From: CAMPJU01 sp036675265 | Lineage (GTDB): Bacteria > Pseudomonadota > Gammaproteobacteria > Xanthomonadales > Xanthomonadaceae | NCBI GenBank assembly: GCA_036675265.1 | Contig: JAKFFJ010000066.1 | Span: forward strand, 1 to 57,911 | DNA: 57,911 nucleotides | Reading direction: 5' to 3' | Shown here: piece after piece, positions 1 to 6,965 of the stretch | Position numbering within the stretch: the first letter of the stretch is position 1 | Layout of the letters: each line of letters begins with the position of its first letter | Notes under the pieces: generated by a model | The model's database searches: none | Told to the model about the DNA's origin: nothing | The model's input: only the letters and a program-made list of their open reading frames with translations | Position numbers and translations under genes: made by a program

Positions 1-96
1 GGCCGCGACGACAACCTGAAGGTCACCACGCCCGCGGACCTGGACCTGGCCAACCACCTGCTCGCGGCGCGTGCCGCCGCAAGGCACCCGGGATGA
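1..96 (+). CDS. ispD: IspD C-terminal fragment (2-C-methyl-D-erythritol 4-phosphate cytidylyltransferase), cut by window edge
   Basis: Only the last 31 codons are in the window. The frame reads GRDDNLKVTTPADLDLAN and ends in TGA. The D-N-x-K-V-T-x-P-x-D-L pattern followed by a short helix is the usual end of IspD, the third enzyme of the MEP isoprenoid pathway, which makes CDP-methylerythritol. The stop overlaps the ispF ATG (ATGA), so the two MEP genes look translationally coupled. The identification rests on this short tail and on the classical ispD-ispF order. Confidence 0.8.
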   Translation, partial: GRDDNLKVTTPADLDLANHLLAARAAARHPG

Positions 97-572
97 ACCT
101 GCGCATCGGCCACGGCATCGACGTCCACGCCTTCGGCGAGGGCGACCACGTGATGCTCGGCGGGGTACGCGTTCCGCATGCGCGCGGCATCCGCGCGCAC
201 AGCGACGGCGACGTGGTGATCCACGCGTTGTGCGACGCGATCCTGGGCGCGCTGGCGCTGGGCGACATCGGTCGCCACTTCCCGCCGTCGGACGAGCGCT
301 GGCGCGGCGCCGACAGCCGCCAGTTCCTGCGCCACTGCCGGGCGCTGGCGATGGAACGCGGCTGGGTGGTCGGCAACGCGGACATCACGGTCGTCTGCGA
401 GCGGCCCAGGATCGGGCCGCACGTCGACGCGATCCGCTCGGCGCTCGCGTTCGAGCTGGGCGTCGACCTGGACACCATCAGCGTCAAGGCCACCACCACC
501 GAGACGCTGGGCTTCACCGGCCGCGAGGAAGGCATCGCCGCGCAGGCGGTCTGCCTGCTCGCGCGCGCGTGA
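93..572 (+). CDS. ispF: 2-C-methyl-D-erythritol 2,4-cyclodiphosphate synthase
   Basis: A 159-residue protein of normal IspF length. It cyclises CDP-methylerythritol 2-phosphate to ME-cPP with loss of CMP in the cytosolic MEP isoprenoid pathway. The N-terminus has the GHGIDVHAF motif whose Asp and His bind the metal. The HSDGDVVIHALCDAILGA motif follows, with the third metal ligand, and TTTETLGFTGREEGI is near the C-terminus. Start and stop both overlap neighbours (ATGA with ispD, GTGA with truD), giving a compact ispD-ispF-truD operon. Confidence 0.97.
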   Translation: MNLRIGHGIDVHAFGEGDHVMLGGVRVPHARGIRAHSDGDVVIHALCDAILGALALGDIGRHFPPSDERWRGADSRQFLRHCRALAMERGWVVGNADITVVCERPRIGPHVDAIRSALAFELGVDLDTISVKATTTETLGFTGREEGIAAQAVCLLARA

Positions 573-1615
573 GCGTCCCGCCGGACACCATGCCGCGCGC
601 CCTCGGCGCGCCCGTGCTGCAGGCACGCATGCGCGAGGCGCCCGAGGACTTCCGGGTCGACGAAATCGACGGCTTCGAGCCCAGCGGTGCCGGCGAACAC
701 CTGTTGCTGGACATCGAGAAGCGCGGGATGAACACCGGCTTCGCCGCGAAGCGGATCGCGGCGTGGGCCGGCGTCCCGGAATCCGCCGTGGGCTACGCCG
801 GCCTGAAGGACCGGCACGCGGTCACCCGCCAGCGCTTCAGCGTGCAACTGCCGGGGCGCGAGGCGCCCGATCCCGCCGCGCTGGAGGACGCGTCGCTGCG
901 GGTGCTCGGACAGGCGAGGCATTCGCGCAAGCTGCCGCGGGGCGCGCTGGCAGGCAACCGGTTCGCGCTGGTGCTGCGTGGCGTGCAGGGCGATGCGGAC
1001 GCGATCGACGCGCGCCTGCGGGCGATCGCCACGCGGGGCGTGCCCAATTATTTCGGCGAGCAACGCTTCGGCCAGGGGGGCGGCAACGTCGCCGAGGCGC
1101 TGGCGATGTTCGCCGGCCGGCGCGTGCGGCGGGAGCAACGCGGCCTGCTGCTCTCTGCGGCACGCTCGGCGCTGTTCAATCGCGTGCTGGCCGTGCGCGT
1201 GGCGGGCGACACCTGGGACCGCCCGCTGCAGGGCGAAGCCTGGATCCTCGACGGCAACCGCAGCGTGTTCGGGCCCGAACCCTTCGATGACGTGCTCGCC
1301 GCACGGCTGGCGGCCTTCGACATCCATCCGAGCGGCCCGCTCTGGGGGCGCGGCGCATTGCGGACGACCGGCGACGCGCTCGCGCTGGAACGCTGCGTCC
1401 TCGAGACGCCGGAGGCCGCGGCCCTGGCAACCGGCCTGGAGCAGGCGGGCCTGCGCCAGGAGCGGCGCGCCCTGCGGCTGCGGCCTTCGGGGATGGCCTG
1501 GGAGCACCCGGCGCCGGGCGTGCTGCGGCTGTGCTTTTCGCTGCCGCCGGGCACGTACGCCACCACGGTCCTGGCCGAGCTCGGGGACGTCGCCGACGCC
1601 GCCGGGCGCCGCTGA
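569..1615 (+). CDS. truD: tRNA pseudouridine(13) synthase TruD
   Basis: A 348-residue protein that isomerises U13 in tRNA-Glu. The catalytic Asp lies in GYAGLKDRHAVTRQ (residue 81 from the GTG start, close to D80 of the E. coli enzyme). NYFGEQRFG and the C-terminal LRLCFSLPPGTYATTVLAEL are typical of TruD. I chose GTG at 569 because it overlaps the ispF stop as GTGA. An ATG at 590 is an alternative that would remove seven residues. It is the third gene of the ispD-ispF-truD unit. Confidence 0.95.
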   Translation: MSVPPDTMPRALGAPVLQARMREAPEDFRVDEIDGFEPSGAGEHLLLDIEKRGMNTGFAAKRIAAWAGVPESAVGYAGLKDRHAVTRQRFSVQLPGREAPDPAALEDASLRVLGQARHSRKLPRGALAGNRFALVLRGVQGDADAIDARLRAIATRGVPNYFGEQRFGQGGGNVAEALAMFAGRRVRREQRGLLLSAARSALFNRVLAVRVAGDTWDRPLQGEAWILDGNRSVFGPEPFDDVLAARLAAFDIHPSGPLWGRGALRTTGDALALERCVLETPEAAALATGLEQAGLRQERRALRLRPSGMAWEHPAPGVLRLCFSLPPGTYATTVLAELGDVADAAGRR

Positions 1616-1718
1616 TCGACCGTCCGGCGAGCCGTTCGTCGGAACCTGCCGGACCGCACTGGCCGACCTGAACAGGTGGGCGTATGACCGGAGGCGTCAC
1701 CACCTGGGAGACGTCGCC

Positions 1719-1943
1719 ATGAAGACACGCACCCGCACGTTGCTCGCCACGTCACTGCTCGTGTCCACCGCCCTGGTCACCGCCTGCGCCAGCCTGGACG
1801 ACCGCAGCACGCTCACCCCGGGATACGAGGGGAAGATGGTCAACGATGCCGCGTACATCGCCGCCGTCGAGAGCATGGCCGCTGCGCGCGGCGTGGACGT
1901 GAAGTGGATCAACCCGCCCAAGGTCAAGGCCTCGGACGACTGA
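1719..1943 (+). CDS. Small putative lipoprotein of unknown function
   Basis: 74 residues. The N-terminus MKTRTRTLL is basic and is followed by a hydrophobic stretch and the lipobox VTAC, so signal peptidase II cleavage would leave a mature lipoprotein of about 52 residues. The mature part is hydrophilic and ends in KVKASDD, with no domain I recognise. It lies 103 bp after truD and is followed by the convergent Smr gene. Base composition matches its neighbours. The function is unknown and only the lipoprotein prediction is supported. Confidence 0.75.
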   Translation: MKTRTRTLLATSLLVSTALVTACASLDDRSTLTPGYEGKMVNDAAYIAAVESMAAARGVDVKWINPPKVKASDD

Positions 1944-1946
1944 ACC

Positions 1947-2543
1947 TCAGCGCCGCCCCGGCGGCGCCAGCAGCACCAGCACGACGCCGGTGCCGCCCGC
2001 GCGGGGCGGCGCCGAGTGGAACGCCAGCACGTCCGAGCGCTGGCGCAGCATCCCGTCCACCAGGTTCTTGAGCACCGGCACGCCGCCGCGCCCGAAGTCG
2101 TCGGTGCTGTGCAACCCCTTGCCGTGGATCACCCGCACGCAGCCGTGGCCGGCGGCGCGTGCGTCGGCGATGAACGCGCGCAGCAGGGACTCGGCCTCGC
2201 GCACGCCCGCAAGGTGCAGGTCCAGTTCGTCCTGGACCGCGAACTCGCCGCGGCGCAGCCGCTGCAGCGTGCGCCCGGGCACGTCGGCCCGCCGGAACGA
2301 AAGCGCATCGCCCGCCTCCAGCAGCGGTTCGTCCATCGCGCGCACGAATTCGCCGCGTGCATCCGCTTCGTCGCGTTCGGCCATCACGGCGCGCGGGCGT
2401 GGCTTCGGCGGTGCCGGTGGCGCGGGCCGTTCAGGCAACGTGCGCACCGGACCGATCGCATCGCGGAACAGCGCGGCATCGTCGTCGCCGTCGACGGGCG
2501 CGACGGGCGTCGCGGGATCGTTCTTTCGCGGTGGCCTGGCCAT
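1947..2543 (-). CDS. Smr domain protein (MutS2-type small MutS-related nuclease domain)
   Basis: 198 residues. The N-terminal half is low-complexity and proline/basic-rich. The C-terminal half (about residues 105-190) is an Smr domain with the LDLH motif and the HGKG motif. Smr domains bind or nick nucleic acid, and stand-alone bacterial forms act in RNA or DNA transactions that are poorly defined. The start ATG at 2543 is divergent from surE, with only 36 bp between the start codons. The stop sits 3 bp from the preceding lipoprotein stop. The family call is firm and the role is not known. Confidence 0.92.
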   Translation of the reverse strand: MARPPRKNDPATPVAPVDGDDDAALFRDAIGPVRTLPERPAPPAPPKPRPRAVMAERDEADARGEFVRAMDEPLLEAGDALSFRRADVPGRTLQRLRRGEFAVQDELDLHLAGVREAESLLRAFIADARAAGHGCVRVIHGKGLHSTDDFGRGGVPVLKNLVDGMLRQRSDVLAFHSAPPRAGGTGVVLVLLAPPGRR

Positions 2544-2579
2544 GCGCCAAGGGTAGCGTGCGGCTATCATGACGGCCTC

Positions 2580-3365
2580 ATGCGAATCCTTGTCAGCAAC
2601 GACGACGGTGTCGACGCCCCCGGCATCCGCATCCTCGCCGAAGGCCTCCGCGCGGCCGGTCACGACGTCGTGGTGGTCGCGCCGGATCGCGACCGCTCGG
2701 GCGCCAGCAATTCGCTGACCCTCGACCTGCCGGTGCGCGCGGTCCAGGTCGACGACCGCACCTGGCGCGTGCACGGCACCCCGACCGACTGCGTCCACCT
2801 CGCGCTCGCGGGCCTGCTGGACGACGAGCCCGACATCGTGGTGTCCGGCATCAACACCTGCGGCAACCTGGGCGACGACGTCATCTACTCGGGCACCGTC
2901 GCCGCGGCGATGGAAGGCCGCTTCCTGGGCCTGCCGGCGCTCGCGCTGTCCCTGTGCACCGTCGAGGGCAGCCGCCGCCAGTACGACACCGCGGCGCGCG
3001 CGGCGGTCGAGCTGGTCGCCAGGCTGGCGACCGACCCGCTGCCCGCCGACACCATCCTCAACGTCAACGTGCCGGACCTGGGCTGGAACGAGATCGCCGG
3101 CTTCGAGGTCACCCGGCTGGGCAACCGCCACCGCGCGGAGCAGTGCGTGTCGCAGGTCGACCCGCGCGGGCGCCGCTGGTTCTGGATCGGGCCCGCCGGC
3201 CCCGAGCAGGACGCGGGCGTGGGCACCGATTTCCACGCCATCCGCACCGGCAACATCTCGGTCACGCCGATCCACATCGACCTGACCCGCTACCAGGCGC
3301 TCGACCAGGTGGCCAGCTGGGTCGGCGGCCTGGGCGAGGCCCTTGCGCGCGGGGCGGCCGCATGA
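2580..3365 (+). CDS. surE: 5'/3'-nucleotidase SurE
   Basis: 261 residues. Metal-dependent survival-protein phosphatase acting on nucleoside 5'- and 3'-monophosphates and exopolyphosphate. The N-terminus MRILVSNDDGVDAPGI holds the paired Asp metal ligands. DRDRSGASNSLTL and VVSGINTCGNLGDDVIYSGTV carry the remaining conserved Ser/Asn/Gly residues. It starts the surE-pcm-yqaA-nlpD unit and overlaps pcm by ATGA. A TATCAT hexamer ends 9 nt before the ATG and I see no Shine-Dalgarno, so the leader may be very short. Confidence 0.97.
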   Translation: MRILVSNDDGVDAPGIRILAEGLRAAGHDVVVVAPDRDRSGASNSLTLDLPVRAVQVDDRTWRVHGTPTDCVHLALAGLLDDEPDIVVSGINTCGNLGDDVIYSGTVAAAMEGRFLGLPALALSLCTVEGSRRQYDTAARAAVELVARLATDPLPADTILNVNVPDLGWNEIAGFEVTRLGNRHRAEQCVSQVDPRGRRWFWIGPAGPEQDAGVGTDFHAIRTGNISVTPIHIDLTRYQALDQVASWVGGLGEALARGAAA

Positions 3366-4081
3366 CGGCGCGCATGCACCTGCAACCCGAAGCGGTGGGC
3401 ATGGGCATGACCGGGCAGCGCGTGCGCGACCGCCTGATCGAGCGCCTGCGCGACGGCTCGCCAGGCGTCGCCGGCATCCGCGACGAGCGCGTGCTCAACG
3501 CGATCCGCACGGTGCCGCGCCACCTGTTCGTCGACGAGGCGCTGGCCGCGCGCGCCTACGAGGACAACGCGCTGCCGATCGGGCACGGGCAGACGATCTC
3601 CCAGCCCTGGGTGGTGGCGAAGATGACCGAGGCGGTGCTCGAAGGCCTGCCACCGCACGCGCCCGGCGAGGCGGCGCCGAAAGTGCTCGAGGTCGGCACC
3701 GGATCGGGCTACCAGGCCGCGATCCTCGCCGCACTCGGGCTGCAGGTATTCACCGTCGAACGGATCGGCGAGCTGCTGCGTACCGCGCGCAAGCGTTTCC
3801 GCACGCTCGGCCTGCACGTGCGCAGCAAGCACGACGACGGCCGCGCCGGCTGGCCCGAACTGGGCCCGTACGACGCCATCGTCGTCACCGCCGCGGCGCC
3901 CGCCCTGGTGGACGTGCTGACGGCGCAACTCGCACCGGGCGGCACGCTGGTCGCGCCGGTGGGCGGCGCGCAGGGCCAGTCGCTGCTGCGCCTGCGCCGC
4001 CAGGCGGACGGTTCGCTGGAGCGGGCCGACCTGGGCGCGGTCGTGTTCGTGCCGCTGCTGTCCGGGTTCGTCGACCGGTGA
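3362..4081 (+). CDS. pcm: Protein-L-isoaspartate O-methyltransferase
   Basis: 239 residues. It methylates L-isoaspartyl residues in damaged proteins using S-adenosylmethionine and so starts their repair. VPRHLFVDEALAARAYEDNALPIGHGQTISQPW is the family substrate-binding region (given here for its key residues HLFV, GQTIS). VLEVGTGSGYQAA is the SAM loop and LAPGGTLVAPVG the post-motif. It has an N-terminal extension of about 20 residues relative to E. coli Pcm. It is translationally coupled to surE (ATGA), the usual partnership. Confidence 0.96.
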   Translation: MTARMHLQPEAVGMGMTGQRVRDRLIERLRDGSPGVAGIRDERVLNAIRTVPRHLFVDEALAARAYEDNALPIGHGQTISQPWVVAKMTEAVLEGLPPHAPGEAAPKVLEVGTGSGYQAAILAALGLQVFTVERIGELLRTARKRFRTLGLHVRSKHDDGRAGWPELGPYDAIVVTAAAPALVDVLTAQLAPGGTLVAPVGGAQGQSLLRLRRQADGSLERADLGAVVFVPLLSGFVDR

Positions 4082-4115
4082 TCGCCTTCCGGGTGGCGGC
4101 GCAGCGGGTGGCGGC

Positions 4116-4730
4116 ATGAAACTGTTCGGGCCGCTGTACGCGCGCACCATGGCCTGGGCACGGCATCCGCGTGCACCCGCGCTGCTGGGGCTGCTGAGCT
4201 TCGCCGAGGCGGTGGTGTTCCCGGTCCCGCCCGAGGTGATGCTCGCGCCGATGTCGCTGGCGCAGCCCAGGCGCTCGTTCCGGTTCGCGACCATCAGCCT
4301 GCTCGGTTCGCTGGCCGGCGCGGTGCTCGGCTATGCGCTCGGGCATTTCGCGTACGAGCTGGTCAAGCCGCTGTTCGAGTCGCTGGGCTGGATCGACAGG
4401 ATCGAGGCACAGGTGGCCTACCTGCGCGACATCGCGGAGCAGTCGCCGTGGAAGGCGTTCTGGATCCTCGTTCTGGCGGGGTTCACGCCGATCCCGCTGA
4501 AGATATTCACCTGGGCCTCGGGCATCGTCGGCGTGCCGATGCTGCCGTTCCTCGCCAGCATGCTGGTGGGGCGGGGCAAGCGGGTCTACCTGGTCGCGCT
4601 CGCCATCCGCCTGGGCGGCGCGCGCGCCGAGGCGGCCTTGAACCGCTACATCGAGCCGGTAGGCTGGATCGCCACGGCGTTGCTCGCCGGGCTCGCCGGC
4701 TGGCTGGCGTGGCACGCATGGGGGACGTGA
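4116..4730 (+). CDS. YqaA-like small inner-membrane protein (VTT/DedA-related)
   Basis: 204 residues with about four to five hydrophobic segments (roughly 20-45, 58-82, 110-150, 178-200). The motif FAEAVVFPVPPEVMLAPM near the N-terminus and GFTPIPLKIFTWASG in the middle are typical of the YqaA branch of the VTT/DedA superfamily, inferred to be half-transporters or scramblase-like proteins. It lies between pcm and nlpD and its stop overlaps the nlpD start (TGATG), so it is probably co-expressed with the cell-division amidase activator. The substrate is unknown. Confidence 0.88.
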   Translation: MKLFGPLYARTMAWARHPRAPALLGLLSFAEAVVFPVPPEVMLAPMSLAQPRRSFRFATISLLGSLAGAVLGYALGHFAYELVKPLFESLGWIDRIEAQVAYLRDIAEQSPWKAFWILVLAGFTPIPLKIFTWASGIVGVPMLPFLASMLVGRGKRVYLVALAIRLGGARAEAALNRYIEPVGWIATALLAGLAGWLAWHAWGT

Positions 4731-5491
4731 TGACCACACCATTCCGTACGCTCGCGTGGCTGCTGTCGGTGGCGTTCCTGGTGTCGTGCACCCACGCGCG
4801 CGTCATCCCCGAGCGCGGCACGACCCGCGCGGCCAGCCGCGACGGGGCGACCACCATCGTGCGGCGCGGCGACACGCTGTACGGCATCGCGTTCCGCAAT
4901 GGGCTGGACTATCGCGACGTCGCGGCCTGGAACGGCATCGGGCCGCCGTACACGATCTATCCGGGACAGCGCCTGCGGCTGTCGGGCGGGGCGGGCGACC
5001 GCCGCGTGGCGACGCGCCCGGCGAGCGAACCCGTGCGCAGGCCGACCACGTCGTCCACCTCGACCCGCCCGCCGACGCGACCGCCGACGCAGGCGCCGCC
5101 GCCCAGCGCCCCGGCCAGCAAGCTGGGCTGGACCTGGCCGGCGGAGGGCGCGCTGATCGGTACCTTCTCCGGCGGCGACCCGACCCGGCAGGGCATCGAC
5201 ATCGCCGGCAAGCGCGGCGACCCCGTGCGGGCGGCCGCGGACGGCGTCGTGGTGTATTCCGGCTCGGGCCTGGTCGGCTATGGCGAACTCATCATCGTCA
5301 AGCACGACGAGTCGTGGTTGTCGGCCTATGGCCACAACCGCGCACGGCTGGTGGCCGAAGGCGCCAAGGTGCGCGCGGGCCAGCAGATCGCCGAGATGGG
5401 GCGCACCGGCGCCGACCGCGACATGCTGCACTTCGAGGTCCGCTTCGACGGCAAGCCGGTGGATCCGCTGCGTTATTTGCCGAAACGTTGA
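4730..5491 (+). CDS. nlpD: NlpD-type LysM/M23 lipoprotein (amidase activator)
   Basis: 253 residues. The signal sequence has lipobox LVSC near residue 20. A LysM domain covers about 40-85 (IVRRGDTLYGIAFRNG, YPGQRLRLS), then a Pro/Thr-rich linker, then an M23/LytM domain at about 145-250. In that domain the usual first metal-ligand His position reads QGIDIA and the C-terminal motif is MLHFEVR. It is therefore probably a non-catalytic LytM factor, like E. coli NlpD, which activates AmiC during septation. No rpoS follows, unlike the enterobacterial order. A REP element lies just after the stop. Confidence 0.92.
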   Translation: MTTPFRTLAWLLSVAFLVSCTHARVIPERGTTRAASRDGATTIVRRGDTLYGIAFRNGLDYRDVAAWNGIGPPYTIYPGQRLRLSGGAGDRRVATRPASEPVRRPTTSSTSTRPPTRPPTQAPPPSAPASKLGWTWPAEGALIGTFSGGDPTRQGIDIAGKRGDPVRAAADGVVVYSGSGLVGYGELIIVKHDESWLSAYGHNRARLVAEGAKVRAGQQIAEMGRTGADRDMLHFEVRFDGKPVDPLRYLPKR

Positions 5492-5494
5492 GCC

Positions 5495-5547
5495 GTCATC
5501 CCCGCGCAGGCGGGGATCCAGTGGATTCCCGCCTGCGCGGGAATGAC
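5495..5547. repeat. REP palindrome (GTCATTCCCGCG family), copy 1
   Basis: Two arms, GTCATCCCCGCGCAGGCGGG and its near-exact complement ending in GGGAATGAC, flank a short centre. It sits between the convergent nlpD and DUF498 genes. The DUF498 stop codon (5496-5498) and about 17 of its codons lie inside it. Other copies are at 9866, 37175, 45052 and the window end. Confidence 0.9.
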
Positions 5548-5921
5548 GATTCGTCCAGGATCAGGGCGGCGACGACCTTGCGGCCTTCGCCGGCAAGCAC
5601 GTGGAACGTCCGCGCGGCGGCCGCGTTCGCCATCACCTCGATCCCGATCCCGCGCGACAGGCAGGCCGCCATGACGCTGGCGGGCGGGAACACCTGCCGT
5701 GCGCCGGTGCCGAGCACCACGACTTCCGGCTGCAATGCCAGCACCGGCGCCAGGTCGGCGGGGACGAGCGCGGATGCCGCGGTGACCGGCCAGTCCTCGA
5801 CCAGCTGGTCCGGTGCGATCACGAAGCTGCGCAGCAGGGTGCGCTCGTTGACCAGCGCGCGCGCACCATCGGCGCCGCGCAGCACGTTGGCATAGTCGGG
5901 CCGGTCGTAGTCGAGTTGCAT
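5496..5921 (-). CDS. Mth938/DUF498-like protein with repeat-derived C-terminus
   Basis: 141 residues. The core (about 1-122) contains PEVVVLGTGARQVFPP and GIGIEVMANAAAARTFHVLAGEGRKVVAALI, hallmark segments of the DUF498/Mth938 family, which includes mitochondrial complex I assembly factor NDUFAF3. The bacterial role is not established. The natural end of the fold is near AALIL. The last about 17 residues (SSFPRRRESTGSPPARG) are a translation of the REP palindrome, so the repeat supplies the stop codon. It follows yhbY on the same strand after 22 bp. Confidence 0.88.
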   Translation of the reverse strand: MQLDYDRPDYANVLRGADGARALVNERTLLRSFVIAPDQLVEDWPVTAASALVPADLAPVLALQPEVVVLGTGARQVFPPASVMAACLSRGIGIEVMANAAAARTFHVLAGEGRKVVAALILDESSFPRRRESTGSPPARG

Positions 5922-5943
5922 CGGCGTTGCCTGGCGGACGATT

Positions 5944-6246
5944 TCAGCGCGGCAGCACGATCCGCCGCTTGTCCTTCGACGGCCGGTAGAGCACGGCCGT
6001 GTGGCCGATGCGCTGGACCAGCGCCGAACCGGTGCGGGTGGACAGGTCGGCGATCGCCGCGTCGCGCGCCTCGCGCTCCTGGCCGGAGATCTTCACCTTG
6101 ATCAGTTCGTGCTGCTCCAGGGCCAGGTCGACTTCCGCGACCAGCGCGTCGGTGACCCCCTTGGCGCCCGCCTGCAGCATGGCCCTGAGATCGTGCGCCT
6201 GGCCGCGCAGGAAGCGGATCTGGGCGGAGGTCAGCGGGGTCGACAT
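5944..6246 (-). CDS. yhbY: YhbY-family RNA-binding protein (CRM domain)
   Basis: 100 residues, one complete CRM domain. LTSAQIRFLRGQAHDLRAML, then AGAKGVTDALVAEVDLALEQ and HELIKVKI, then VLYRPSKDKRRIVLPR align along the whole of E. coli YhbY, which binds pre-50S ribosomal particles. Its start is divergent from rlmE, with 50 bp between the start codons. This pairing with the 23S rRNA methyltransferase RlmE and FtsH is conserved in gammaproteobacteria and fits a ribosome assembly role. Confidence 0.95.
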   Translation of the reverse strand: MSTPLTSAQIRFLRGQAHDLRAMLQAGAKGVTDALVAEVDLALEQHELIKVKISGQEREARDAAIADLSTRTGSALVQRIGHTAVLYRPSKDKRRIVLPR

Positions 6247-6296
6247 GCAGTGTTCTGGCGGGGAAAAGTGGGGTCGCAGGGTATCATGCAGGGCAT

Positions 6297-6944
6297 ATGC
6301 CGACCCGCAGCAAATCCAGCCAGCGCTGGCTGAAGGAGCACTTCTCCGATCCCTACGTGAAGAAGGCGCAGGCGGCGGGATTGCGTTCGCGCGCGGCCTA
6401 CAAGCTCGAGGAACTGGTCGACCGCGACCGCCTGCTGAAGCCGGGCATGGTGGTGGTCGACCTGGGCGCCGCACCCGGCGGCTGGTCGCAGTGGGTTCGG
6501 CAGGAACTGGCGCAGATGGACCCGGCCAACCCCGGTCGCGTCATCGCGCTGGACATCCTGGAGATGCCCCCGCTGGCCGGCGTGGAGTTCCTTCATGGCG
6601 ATTTCAGGGAGGATGCGGTCCTATCGACGCTGGAAGCCAGCCTCGGTGGCCGGCAGGTGGACCTTGTCCTGTCCGACATGGCCCCCAATAAAAGCGGTAT
6701 GGACGCGGTCGACCAGCCGCGGATGATGCACCTGGCCGAACTGGCGATGGAATTCGCCGACCACCACCTGCGCCCCGGCGGCGCGTTCCTGATCAAGCTG
6801 TTCCATGGCACCGGCTTCGACGACTACGTGCGCGAGCTGAGGCGCCGCTACGGCAAGGTCGCGATCCGCAAGCCGGCGGCGTCCCGCAAGCGTTCGCCAG
6901 AGGTCTATGCGCTGGCCCAAGCTAAACTCACGGTGCCGAAGTAG
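6297..6944 (+). CDS. rlmE: 23S rRNA (uridine(2552)-2'-O)-methyltransferase
   Basis: 215 residues, full length for RlmE/FtsJ, which methylates U2552 in the A-loop at a late step of 50S assembly. RSRAAYKLEEL contributes the catalytic Lys of the K-D-K-E tetrad. VVVDLGAAPGGWSQW is the SAM-binding motif, LVLSDMAPNKSG has the catalytic Asp, and FLIKLFHG has the second Lys. It sits 21 bp before ftsH in the conserved rlmE-ftsH order. A TATCAT hexamer ends 9 nt before the start codon. Confidence 0.97.
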   Translation: MPTRSKSSQRWLKEHFSDPYVKKAQAAGLRSRAAYKLEELVDRDRLLKPGMVVVDLGAAPGGWSQWVRQELAQMDPANPGRVIALDILEMPPLAGVEFLHGDFREDAVLSTLEASLGGRQVDLVLSDMAPNKSGMDAVDQPRMMHLAELAMEFADHHLRPGGAFLIKLFHGTGFDDYVRELRRRYGKVAIRKPAASRKRSPEVYALAQAKLTVPK

Positions 6945-6965
6945 GCCCCGCCCCACGGAAACGAC

